Source of the DNA: an uncultured Draconibacterium sp. | GTDB lineage: Bacteria > Bacteroidota > Bacteroidia > Bacteroidales > Prolixibacteraceae | Direction: 5' to 3' | Assembly: GCF_963677565.1 (NCBI RefSeq) | Contig: NZ_OY781981.1 | Coordinates: forward strand, 4,084,001 to 4,148,000 | Length of the DNA stretch: 64,000 nt | Shown: piece by piece, positions 9,633-17,165 of the stretch | Numbering within the stretch: position 1 is the first letter of the stretch | Layout: each line of letters begins with the position of its first letter | Made by a program: the position numbers and the translations under genes | Notes under the pieces: model-generated | Database searches by the model: none | The model's input: the letters and a program-made list of their open reading frames with translations, nothing else | Told to the model about the DNA's origin: nothing

Positions 9633-10457
9633 ATGGAGCATATTGATTATAATTCAGACTGGCGCAAGGTAGCGTCAACCATTTACAAAAAACCTACCGA
9701 TTCCAAAATATATGGCATGGTTGAGTTGGATGTAACCGACATTGAGAAATACATTGCTAAAAAAAGGAAAGAAGGCTTAAAAACCACACTCACATATATC
9801 ATTACACTAATTATTGGCAGAGCAATTCGCAACGAAGTACCCGAACTTAATACTTTTGTAAAGGGCTCGAAAATTGCCCAGCGCAAACAGGTTGACGGTG
9901 TTGTAAGTGTTTTGCTCGCCGGCGGCGAAATGGGTTCGGTAAAAGTTGAAAACGCCGATCAGCGCACCATTCAGGAAGTTACTGACGAAATTGCAGAACA
10001 TATTCGCCAATCGAGAAAAGGAAACGAGCGCGACGAAATGCAATCGAAAAATATGCTGGCGCGTGTGCCGTGGCCTTTCCGAAAGTGGTTGTTCCGTTTA
10101 TACCGTGTGCTTACCATCGATTGGGGAATTTCCTTACCGGGAATCGGTCTCGACTCAAATAGTTTCGGTTCATACGTAGTTTCAAATATTGGCACTGTTG
10201 GACTTGACACAGGTTATGGTTCACTGCTGCCATCTTCAAATGTTTCGCTGGTGATGATCCTTGGAACTGTTCAGAACAAACCGGCTGTTGTTAACGGAGA
10301 AATTGTTCCGCGCCGTATTATGCTGCTGTCTGCAACTCTCGACCATCGTGTAGTTGACGGTTCACACGGTGGACGACTATTCCGCCATATTAAATACTTG
10401 CTAAAAAATCCACATCTTCTGGAAGAAAAGCCTGATCAGAATCTGGCCAAATTTTAG
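9633..10457 (+). CDS. Free-standing 2-oxoacid dehydrogenase acyltransferase (E2 catalytic domain) homologue
   Basis: 274 aa with the fold of the catalytic domain of dihydrolipoamide acyltransferases and chloramphenicol acetyltransferase. The active-site motif DHRVVDG (Asp237-Gly243, catalytic His238) is intact. No lipoyl or E1/E3-binding domain is present and no E1 or E3 gene is near, so it probably does not serve a 2-oxoacid dehydrogenase complex. It may acylate a small molecule or protein. The GTVQNKPAV and FGSYVVSNIG segments are also E2-like. Gene starts at ATG 9633 after a 300-bp divergent intergenic region shared with the sigma factor. A perfect 8-bp inverted repeat (10502-10521) follows and may act as a weak terminator. 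Confidence 0.8.
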   Translation: MEHIDYNSDWRKVASTIYKKPTDSKIYGMVELDVTDIEKYIAKKRKEGLKTTLTYIITLIIGRAIRNEVPELNTFVKGSKIAQRKQVDGVVSVLLAGGEMGSVKVENADQRTIQEVTDEIAEHIRQSRKGNERDEMQSKNMLARVPWPFRKWLFRLYRVLTIDWGISLPGIGLDSNSFGSYVVSNIGTVGLDTGYGSLLPSSNVSLVMILGTVQNKPAVVNGEIVPRRIMLLSATLDHRVVDGSHGGRLFRHIKYLLKNPHLLEEKPDQNLAKF

Positions 10458-10475
10458 TGTTTTCATTCTTGTAAA

Positions 10476-10521
10476 TGTTGCAAAACATGTTGCAAAAATT
10501 TTTCCGTGTACGAACACGGAA
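10476..10521. repeat. Direct repeat and hairpin between the acyltransferase and the LacI gene
   Basis: TGTTGCAAAA occurs twice, at 10476-10485 and 10488-10497 (12-bp period). It is followed at 10502-10521 by the perfect inverted repeat TTCCGTGT / ACACGGAA with loop ACGA. The direct repeat spaces two TTGCAA palindromes by about one helical turn, which would suit a dimeric regulator. The hairpin could end the upstream transcript. Confidence 0.5.
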
Positions 10522-10537
10522 TCTTAGTATTTTTGTT

Positions 10538-10579
10538 TAGTTTTGAAAGCGATTAACTGAGATTAATAAAATTAATCTC
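10538..10579 (+). promoter_or_regulatory. Promoter -7 element and operator-like palindrome of the sugar-acid operon
   Basis: TAGTTTTG at 10538-10545 matches the Bacteroidota -7 consensus TAnnTTTG exactly; the -33 box is not obvious. It is followed at 10559-10579 by the perfect inverted repeat GAGATTAAT-AAA-ATTAATCTC. A palindrome straddling the predicted transcription start, ahead of a LacI gene, fits an autoregulatory operator. Function is inferred. Confidence 0.55.
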
Positions 10580-10594
10580 GAAAATTAGAACGCT

Positions 10595-11656
10595 ATCGAA
10601 CTAAATAAACAAATACGGATTAAGGACATTGCCGAAAAAGCAAAAGTTTCAATTGGCACTGTTGACAGGGTTTTGCACAACCGTGGCGAGGTTGCTGAAG
10701 CGACAAAAAAGAAGATTCTTGAGATTGTTGAAGAGCTGAACTACCAGCCCAATATTCTGGCAAGTACATTGGCTTCTAAAAAATCGGCCACATTTGCTAC
10801 GCTCCTGCCCCAACCACCATCGGGTGAAGGTTACTGGACAAAACCAATAAAAGGAATTAACAAACGAATTACCGAATTGCCGCAATATGGTTTACAAATC
10901 GAGTCGTTTACATTTAACCAAGCCGATTCGAAAAGTTTTGTTGAAGAAGCCAATAAGATTCTCACCATAAAACCCGACGGCGTTGTGCTGGCTCCCTTTT
11001 TCAAAAAAGAGGCAGCTGCTTTTATCGAAGAATTGAAGGAGCTGAAAATTCCATTTGTTTTTATTGATTCGGAAATAAAAAATGCAGGACAACTGAGCTA
11101 TATAGGGCAGAATTCCTATCAAAGCGGGCTGGTTTCGGGGAAACTTCTCGACCTAATGCTTTCCGATGGAAATATATTGGTTATACACTTTGCCAAAGAG
11201 ATGGATAATCAGAACCATTTGGTACAGCGCGAAATGGGCATTTTCGACTGGTTTAAGCAAAAAAAGAATAACAACCACGAGTTGTTTACCGTAGAAATTT
11301 CGAACACGGACAATGACGACTGGATGCAAATTGTTGAGAAAAATATCATCGAAAAAAGCATCAAAGGAATCCTGGTAACCAATTCCAAAGTATTCTATGT
11401 TGGTCGTTTAATACACAAGCTTAATCTAACTGACATGAAGGTGATCGGACACGACCTTTTAAAAGAAAATATCGAATGTTTAAAAAACGACAGGGTTCAA
11501 TTTCTTATATGTCAACGCCCCGAAGAACAAGGCTACAATGCCATTAATAAGCTATTCAGAAGTGTGGTTCAAAAAAGGAAAATCCAAAAAGAAAGTTACA
11601 CATCAATTGATATAGTAACAAAAGAGAACGTTGATTATTATAAAGAATTTAAGTAG
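10595..11656 (+). CDS. LacI family transcriptional regulator (uncertain, non-AUG start)
   Basis: Sugar-responsive DNA-binding repressor/activator, about 353 aa. The N-terminal helix-turn-helix IKDIAEKAKVSIGTVDRVLH (LacI signature) begins within about nine codons of the predicted start; the remainder is a periplasmic-binding-protein-like sensor domain (YWTKPIKGINKRITELPQYG onward). The reading frame is closed by TAG at 10586, and no ATG, GTG or TTG exists between this stop and the helix-turn-helix; the first TTG (10673) would cut off the DNA-binding domain. The ATC at 10595 sits where homologues would be expected to have Met (I-E-L-N-K), one base from ATG. It is the first gene of a tight operon of sugar-acid enzymes (5 bp to the next gene) and probably controls it. 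Confidence 0.85.
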   Translation: MELNKQIRIKDIAEKAKVSIGTVDRVLHNRGEVAEATKKKILEIVEELNYQPNILASTLASKKSATFATLLPQPPSGEGYWTKPIKGINKRITELPQYGLQIESFTFNQADSKSFVEEANKILTIKPDGVVLAPFFKKEAAAFIEELKELKIPFVFIDSEIKNAGQLSYIGQNSYQSGLVSGKLLDLMLSDGNILVIHFAKEMDNQNHLVQREMGIFDWFKQKKNNNHELFTVEISNTDNDDWMQIVEKNIIEKSIKGILVTNSKVFYVGRLIHKLNLTDMKVIGHDLLKENIECLKNDRVQFLICQRPEEQGYNAINKLFRSVVQKRKIQKESYTSIDIVTKENVDYYKEFK

Positions 11657-11661
11657 ATTTT

Positions 11662-12513
11662 ATGGAAGCACTATCATTTAACGATTTAAAAGGCAAAGTA
11701 TGTGTAATTACAGGAGGTGCAGGAGTTTTGGGTACCGCCATGGTAAAAGCAATCGCTTCGGTTGGAACCAAAATCGCAATTGCCGACATTAATAAAGAAG
11801 TGGCCGATAAAGTAGCAGCAGAGATAGCTGCCGAATCAGGAGCCGAAGTGATTGGTATAGCTGCCAATGTACTCGATAAAGAATCGCTTGAATTTGCCAA
11901 AGATGAAATCAACAAACAACTGGGGCCAATCGATATTCTGATTAATGGTGCCGGCGGAAATAGTCCACAGGCAACAACTAAAGTGGAGACCATGACCGAG
12001 GAAAACATGGACAACCTGGAGGATACCTTTTATGGTTTGGAAATGGAAGGTTTCGACAAGGTTTTTGCCCTGAATTTTAAAGGGACTTTGCTACCAACGA
12101 TGGTTTTTACACGCGATATGCTAATAAATAAAAAAGGCGTGGTGCTTAATGTTTCGTCGATGAATTCGTATAAACCACTTACAAAAATTCCGGCGTACTC
12201 GGCTGCAAAAGCGTCAATCAATAATTTCACGGAGTGGTTATCCGTGCATCTTGCAAAAGTTGGCATCCGCGTAAATGCAATCGCTCCGGGCTTTTTTATC
12301 ACACACCAAAACCGCTTTTTGGTGATGGATGAAAGAACAGGTAACTACTCTCCTCGCGGACAGAAAATTGTTGACAACACACCAATGGGAAAATTTGGAG
12401 AACCTGAAGATTTACAGGGCGCAACGCTTTTCCTGATCTCTGATGTATCGAATTTTATTACCGGAATTGTAATTCCTGTTGATGGCGGATACAGCGCATT
12501 TGGTGGCGTTTAA
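11662..12513 (+). CDS. SDR family oxidoreductase, D-mannonate oxidoreductase-like
   Basis: Short-chain dehydrogenase, 283 aa. Coenzyme motif TGGAGVLG (about 17-24), NAG-type motif INGAGG (about 94-99), catalytic Ser in VLNVSSMN and the YSAAK active site (about 178-182), C-terminal DGGYSAFGG. The length and the GAGGNSPQATT segment resemble SDR-type fructuronate reductases (UxuB/YjmF) that interconvert D-fructuronate and D-mannonate. It sits between the LacI regulator and a PfkB kinase, with a LarA-like gene and 6-phosphogluconate dehydrogenase downstream, which supports a hexuronate or aldonate role. Exact substrate is inferred. Confidence 0.82.
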   Translation: MEALSFNDLKGKVCVITGGAGVLGTAMVKAIASVGTKIAIADINKEVADKVAAEIAAESGAEVIGIAANVLDKESLEFAKDEINKQLGPIDILINGAGGNSPQATTKVETMTEENMDNLEDTFYGLEMEGFDKVFALNFKGTLLPTMVFTRDMLINKKGVVLNVSSMNSYKPLTKIPAYSAAKASINNFTEWLSVHLAKVGIRVNAIAPGFFITHQNRFLVMDERTGNYSPRGQKIVDNTPMGKFGEPEDLQGATLFLISDVSNFITGIVIPVDGGYSAFGGV

Positions 12514-12589
12514 ATTATAGTTGCTTAGATTTTCGAAAAAACAACCAGCTATCAAAACAGCTTTTTATTGTATAAAAAAATCACAAAAT

Positions 12590-13663
12590 ATGAAACTGAA
12601 ACAAAATTGTAAATATGCCATGCTGGTTCCAACGAGTATGGGAACACGCATTACTCCTGAAAACGGGCAACCCGTTCACTCAAGCGATAGGTTCACCTTA
12701 TATGCTACCAGTGCCGAAACCAATGTTGCAAGTATCGCTTCATACCTGGGTTTGCCGGTGAAAGTTCTCACCACTTTTGTAAAAGACAGTCCTATTGCAA
12801 AATTTATACAAAGCAATTTAAAATCCCGTCACATGGATTATGAAGGCCCTGAAGTGGAACAGGAAAATCCGTGGGGTGTTCGCCATCAGATAAACATTGC
12901 CGACAGTGGTTATGGCAGTCGCGGACCACGTGTTTTTAACGATCGTGCCGGAGAAGTTGGTCGCACATTAAATGTGAAAGACTTCGATCTGGAGCGTATT
13001 TTTGGCGAAGAAGGCGTGCAAATTGTACACTTGTCGGGACTGATTGGTGCACTTTCGCCTGAGACAACGCAATTTTGTTTAGAAGTAGCAAGAGCAGCCA
13101 AAAAACACGGGACTAAGATTTCGTTCGACCTGAATCACCGGGCTTCATTCTGGAAAGGTCGCGAGGAACAACTTCGCAAGGACTTTACTGAAATTGCATC
13201 AGTTTCTGATATTCTTATCGGCAATGAAGAAGATTTTCAGCTCTGTTTTGGAATTGAAGGTCCTGCAGCCGGTGGCGAAGGATTAAACGCCAAAATCGAT
13301 GGTTTTAAAGGACTTATCACCCGCGTAAAAGAAACATTTCCTAACGCTTCTGTTTTTGCAACAACACTCCGGGAAGTTATTAGCGTAAACGAACACCTTT
13401 GGGGAGCCATAATGTTGGAAGGCGATAACTGGCATGTGGTTGAACCACGTACCATTCGCGTACTCGACCGAATTGGTGGTGGCGACGGTTTTGTTGGCGG
13501 AATGCTTTATGGAATATTAAAAGGCTGGGAACCTGAAAAATGGCCACAATTTGGCTGGGCAACAGGTGCACTGGCAACAACATTTTTAACCGACTATGCT
13601 CAACCTGCCGATGAAGAACAGGTTTGGAGTGTTTGGGGCGGTAATGCACGCGTTAAACGTTAA
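12590..13663 (+). CDS. PfkB family sugar / sugar-acid kinase
   Basis: ATP-dependent ribokinase-family kinase, 357 aa. The start is set at ATG 12590 (MKLKQNCKYAMLVPTSMG); an in-frame TTG further up lacks homology-like sequence. Motifs: SFDLNHRASFW (substrate/phosphate region, about 173-183), ILIGNEEDF, and the C-terminal anion-hole and base motif GGGDGFVGG (about 293-301, catalytic Asp). The SFDLNHRAS segment is most like 2-keto-3-deoxygluconate kinases. In this operon it could phosphorylate KDG (with UxuA elsewhere) or gluconate, the latter feeding the 6-phosphogluconate dehydrogenase four genes on. Confidence 0.85.
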   Translation: MKLKQNCKYAMLVPTSMGTRITPENGQPVHSSDRFTLYATSAETNVASIASYLGLPVKVLTTFVKDSPIAKFIQSNLKSRHMDYEGPEVEQENPWGVRHQINIADSGYGSRGPRVFNDRAGEVGRTLNVKDFDLERIFGEEGVQIVHLSGLIGALSPETTQFCLEVARAAKKHGTKISFDLNHRASFWKGREEQLRKDFTEIASVSDILIGNEEDFQLCFGIEGPAAGGEGLNAKIDGFKGLITRVKETFPNASVFATTLREVISVNEHLWGAIMLEGDNWHVVEPRTIRVLDRIGGGDGFVGGMLYGILKGWEPEKWPQFGWATGALATTFLTDYAQPADEEQVWSVWGGNARVKR

Positions 13664-13688
13664 TCAATTCATTTAATAATCAGATAGA

Positions 13689-14975
13689 ATGATATATTTC
13701 GAAAAAGGATCTACTGAAATAGCACTCAATGCTGAAGATCTGAGAAATGGCCTTTTCGAAGCCTTTGAAAAAATGGGAGCCAGACAAAAAGTTTTAGCAA
13801 TTCCACCGGATTACACACGTCTTCCCTCTCGTGCTGGCGAGCTCACAGAATTTACCTGGGAATATTTTGGTGAACGCTTAACCGACGTTCTTCCTGCCCT
13901 GGGCACGCATACGCCAATGACAATGGAACAAATCAGCCACATGTTTGGAAAAATGCCAACTGAACTGATTCGTGAACACGACTGGAGAAACGACGTGATC
14001 ACGTTAGGAACCGTTCCTGCAGAATTTGTAAAAAAGGTTTCGGAAGGAGCTGTAAATTATTCATGGCCGGCACAGGTGAATAAAATTCTGGTTGAGGGTA
14101 ATTACGATCTGATATTATCGATTGGTCAGGTTGTTCCGCACGAAGTGGTCGGTATGGCCAATTACAATAAAAATATATTTGTGGGTACCGGTGGTGCTGA
14201 AGGCATAAACAAAAGCCATTACATTGGTGCTGCCTACGGTATGGAACGAATGATGGGCCGTGCAGATACGCCTGTTCGTAAAGTTTTTAATTACGCCTCC
14301 GAGAATTTTTCCAATCATCTTCCAATCGTTTATGTGCAGACCGTTGTTGGATTAAATGATGATGGCAAACTGCAAACGTACGGACTCTTTATCGGCGACG
14401 ATTTTGATGTTTTTGATAAAGCTGCAAAACTTTCGCTCGAGGTAAACTTCGAGATGGTAGAAAAACCAATTAAAAAGGCTGTAGTCTGGCTCGATCCTAC
14501 CGAATTTAAAAGTACATGGCTGGGCAATAAAAGTATCTATCGCACGCGAATGGCATTGGCCGATGGCGCCGAATTGATCGTTTTGGCTCCTGCACTGAAG
14601 GAATTTGGTGAAGACCCGCAAATTGATGCGCTTATCCGTAAATATGGCTACTTTGGAACGCCTCACACGTTAAAACTGGTAAAAGAAAACGAAGATCTGC
14701 AAAATAACCTGGGGGCTGCTGCGCACCTGATACATGGTTCATCTGAAGGGCGTTTTAATATCACCTATTGTCCGGGTAAAGGGAAAGAGAATGTAACCCA
14801 ACAGGAGATTGAGAGTGTTGGATTTAAGTTTGGCGATTACGATGAAGTGACAGCAAAATATGATCCTAAGAAACTAAAAGACGGCTTCAATATCATGAAT
14901 GATGGAGAAGAAGTATTTTATATTTCAAATCCGGCAATTGGACTTTGGGCATATCGCGAACGATTTGATTATTAA
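13689..14975 (+). CDS. LarA-like nickel-pincer racemase/epimerase (lactate racemase domain protein)
   Basis: 428 aa member of the LarA superfamily, which uses the nickel-pincer nucleotide to racemise or epimerise 2-hydroxy acids. Family residues are visible: DYTR (41-44), GTHTPMT with His74, PHEVVGM with His151, Lys161 in NYNKNIFVG (cofactor attachment position) and His177 in NKSHYIG (nickel ligand position). The family is known to include D-gluconate 2-epimerases as well as lactate and malate racemases. Neighbours are aldonate/uronate enzymes rather than lactate enzymes, so epimerisation of a sugar acid such as mannonate/gluconate is more likely than lactate racemisation. Cofactor genes larB, larC and larE are not in the window. 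Confidence 0.85.
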   Translation: MIYFEKGSTEIALNAEDLRNGLFEAFEKMGARQKVLAIPPDYTRLPSRAGELTEFTWEYFGERLTDVLPALGTHTPMTMEQISHMFGKMPTELIREHDWRNDVITLGTVPAEFVKKVSEGAVNYSWPAQVNKILVEGNYDLILSIGQVVPHEVVGMANYNKNIFVGTGGAEGINKSHYIGAAYGMERMMGRADTPVRKVFNYASENFSNHLPIVYVQTVVGLNDDGKLQTYGLFIGDDFDVFDKAAKLSLEVNFEMVEKPIKKAVVWLDPTEFKSTWLGNKSIYRTRMALADGAELIVLAPALKEFGEDPQIDALIRKYGYFGTPHTLKLVKENEDLQNNLGAAAHLIHGSSEGRFNITYCPGKGKENVTQQEIESVGFKFGDYDEVTAKYDPKKLKDGFNIMNDGEEVFYISNPAIGLWAYRERFDY

Positions 14976-14993
14976 TACAAACAAATAGCAAAG

Positions 14994-16007
14994 TTGAGTA
15001 ATAACAGCAAGCAAAAAAGCATCAACTGGGGAATAATCGGTTTAGGAAATGTAACAGAAGTTAAGAGTGGGCCGGCTTTTTACAAGGTCAAAAACTCAAA
15101 ATTGGTTGCCGTTATGCGCCGAAATACCGAAAAGGCTGAAGATTATGCCCGTCGTCATAATGTGCCAAAATGGTACAACAATGGATCAGAGTTGATAAAT
15201 GATCCGGAAGTAGATGCAGTATATATTGCCACTCCTCCTGACACCCATGCATCGTATGCCATTGAAGCGCTAAAAGCCGGCAAACCGGTTTACGTTGAAA
15301 AACCAATGGCGCGCAACTATTCCGAATGTCAGCAGATGCTTAAAGTTGCTGAAGAAACAAAAACTCCGCTGTGGGTGGCCTATTACCGGCGAACTTTACC
15401 TGCCTTTTTAAAAGTAAAAGAATTGATAGAAAATGGCAGCATTGGCAAACCATTAATGGTGAATATTAAATTGTTCAAACAAGCTCGCGAAGCCAATCAA
15501 AAACCGGAAGAAATGCACTGGCATGTTTTTCCTGAAATTGCCGGTGGCGGCTATTTTTTCGATCTGGCCTCACATCAACTGGATTACCTTGATTTTGTAT
15601 TTGGAAAAATCACCGAAGTAAAGGGACAGGCAGTTAATCTGGCTGGCCTCTACCCTGCTGAAGATACAGTTACAGGAGTATGGAAACACGAATCAGGAAT
15701 TGTTGGAACAGGAAGCTGGTGTTTTGTAGTTGATGAAAAATCGGTGGAAGATCATATTCAGATTGTCGGAGAAAAAGGCGAAATTTGTTTGCCTTGTTTC
15801 ACGCATGGCGACGTTATTGTAAAAAACCAAAAAGGAACAGAAAAACTAAGTTTTAAGAATCCGAAGCACATCTCGCAAAACCTCGTTGAACAGGTTGTAA
15901 ATGAATTACTGGGAAATGGAAAATGTGTAAGCACCGCTCAATCGGCAGCCCGCACAAGTTGGGTACTTGATGAGTTGGTGAAAGATTATTATGCTGAACC
16001 ACAATAG
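14994..16007 (+). CDS. Gfo/Idh/MocA family oxidoreductase (cytoplasmic)
   Basis: 337 aa NAD(P)-dependent dehydrogenase. Starts at TTG 14994, 18 bp after the LarA-like gene; there is no suitable ATG. Rossmann motif GIIGLGNV (about 13-20), ATPPDTHA (about 79-86), VEKPMARN (about 102-109) and the C-terminal substrate domain with GGGYFFDLASHQLDYLDFVFG, where the second His of the family's D-x-x-x-H pattern sits. No signal peptide, unlike the homologue at 1079-2485. As part of the sugar-acid operon it may oxidise a hydroxyl of the incoming sugar or sugar acid; the substrate is not known. Confidence 0.85.
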   Translation: MSNNSKQKSINWGIIGLGNVTEVKSGPAFYKVKNSKLVAVMRRNTEKAEDYARRHNVPKWYNNGSELINDPEVDAVYIATPPDTHASYAIEALKAGKPVYVEKPMARNYSECQQMLKVAEETKTPLWVAYYRRTLPAFLKVKELIENGSIGKPLMVNIKLFKQAREANQKPEEMHWHVFPEIAGGGYFFDLASHQLDYLDFVFGKITEVKGQAVNLAGLYPAEDTVTGVWKHESGIVGTGSWCFVVDEKSVEDHIQIVGEKGEICLPCFTHGDVIVKNQKGTEKLSFKNPKHISQNLVEQVVNELLGNGKCVSTAQSAARTSWVLDELVKDYYAEPQ

Positions 16008-16023
16008 GCACAATAGAAGACCA

Positions 16024-17154
16024 ATGAAAATTATAATTGATAACAAGATACCATATATAAAAGGTGCACTTGAACCTTTTGCAGAGGTAGTTTACCTACC
16101 GGGAAATGAAACCACACCGGAGGTTGTTAAAGACGCTGATGCAATTATTACGCGAACAAGAACCATTTGCAATGCGAAATTGCTTCGGGGTTCTAAAGTT
16201 AAATATATAGCAACCGCAACCATCGGCTTCGATCACATTGATACAGATTACTGCAGAGAAGCAGGAATTGAATGGACAAATGCTCCGGGTTGTAATGCAG
16301 AGAGTGTAAATCAGTACATTTCTTCTGCGTTGTGCTCATGGGCAATGCGAAAAAGAACCGACCTTACCGGATTAACAATCGGAATTGTTGGTGTGGGAAA
16401 TGTAGGAAAACGTGTTGCAAAAACTTGTCGAATTCTAGGAATGAACGTTCTGTTGAACGATCCTCCGCGTAAGAGAACAGAAGGAAGTGATGAATTTGTA
16501 TCGTTGGAAAAGATTCAAAATGAGGCAGATATTATCAGCTTTCATGTTCCGTTGAATATGACCGGACAAGACGCTACTTTTCACATGGTAGATGAAGTCT
16601 TTTTGCAGAACCTCAAAAAAAATCCGTTGATAATAAATTCCTGTCGAGGAGAGGTTTGTGATTCAGAAGCCATATACAATGCCATTGAAGCCAATGATAT
16701 TAAAGGTTTTATAGCCGATTGCTGGGAGAATGAACCGGAGATAAACCTCGATCTTTTAAACCTTTGCGAATACGGTACACCACATATTGCCGGCTACTCA
16801 AAAGATGGGAAAGCTAATGGTACAAAAATGAGTGTGCAGGCAATCAGCAAATTTTTTGACCTGGGAATCAACAATTGGGCACCAACAGATGTTGAACTTC
16901 CGACAACTACGACCATCGAGATTGATGGCATTCAACGCCGTGAATATTCAATTCTGGCAGAAGCCATTTTGAGCACTTACGACATTGAAAATGATGATGA
17001 CGATCTACGCGATTCACCACTCAAATTTGAACAGTTGAGAGGAGATTATCCTGTACGCCGAGAGTTTGACACATATACCATCGAAGCAAAAAATATTGAA
17101 ACTAAATCATTGGAGAAACTAGAAAAATTAGGTTTTCAGATTAAAAACAAATAA
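16024..17154 (+). CDS. pdxB: 4-phosphoerythronate dehydrogenase family protein (PdxB-like)
   Basis: D-isomer-specific 2-hydroxyacid dehydrogenase, 376 aa, start at ATG 16024 (MKIIIDNKIPYIKGALEPF), the usual PdxB start; an upstream in-frame ATG at 15991 lies inside the previous gene. NAD-binding GIVGVGNVGKRV (about 118-129), catalytic Arg in NSCRGEV (about 207-213), Glu in CWENEPE and His in GTPHIAGYS. A C-terminal DUF3410-like dimerisation region follows. PdxB oxidises 4-phospho-D-erythronate in the DXP-independent vitamin B6 pathway. In this operon it could serve B6 synthesis or act on a sugar-acid phosphate; neighbouring genes favour a link to phosphorylated aldonates. Confidence 0.82.
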   Translation: MKIIIDNKIPYIKGALEPFAEVVYLPGNETTPEVVKDADAIITRTRTICNAKLLRGSKVKYIATATIGFDHIDTDYCREAGIEWTNAPGCNAESVNQYISSALCSWAMRKRTDLTGLTIGIVGVGNVGKRVAKTCRILGMNVLLNDPPRKRTEGSDEFVSLEKIQNEADIISFHVPLNMTGQDATFHMVDEVFLQNLKKNPLIINSCRGEVCDSEAIYNAIEANDIKGFIADCWENEPEINLDLLNLCEYGTPHIAGYSKDGKANGTKMSVQAISKFFDLGINNWAPTDVELPTTTTIEIDGIQRREYSILAEAILSTYDIENDDDDLRDSPLKFEQLRGDYPVRREFDTYTIEAKNIETKSLEKLEKLGFQIKNK

Positions 17155-17165
17155 TACGCAATAAC

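Noticed and set aside
10673..11656. TTG at 10673 as start of the LacI gene
   Set aside because: It would delete the helix-turn-helix, which is intact and in frame upstream.
12521..12589. TTG-started N-terminal extension of the PfkB kinase
   Set aside because: The 23 extra residues do not resemble the family; ATG 12590 gives the normal start.
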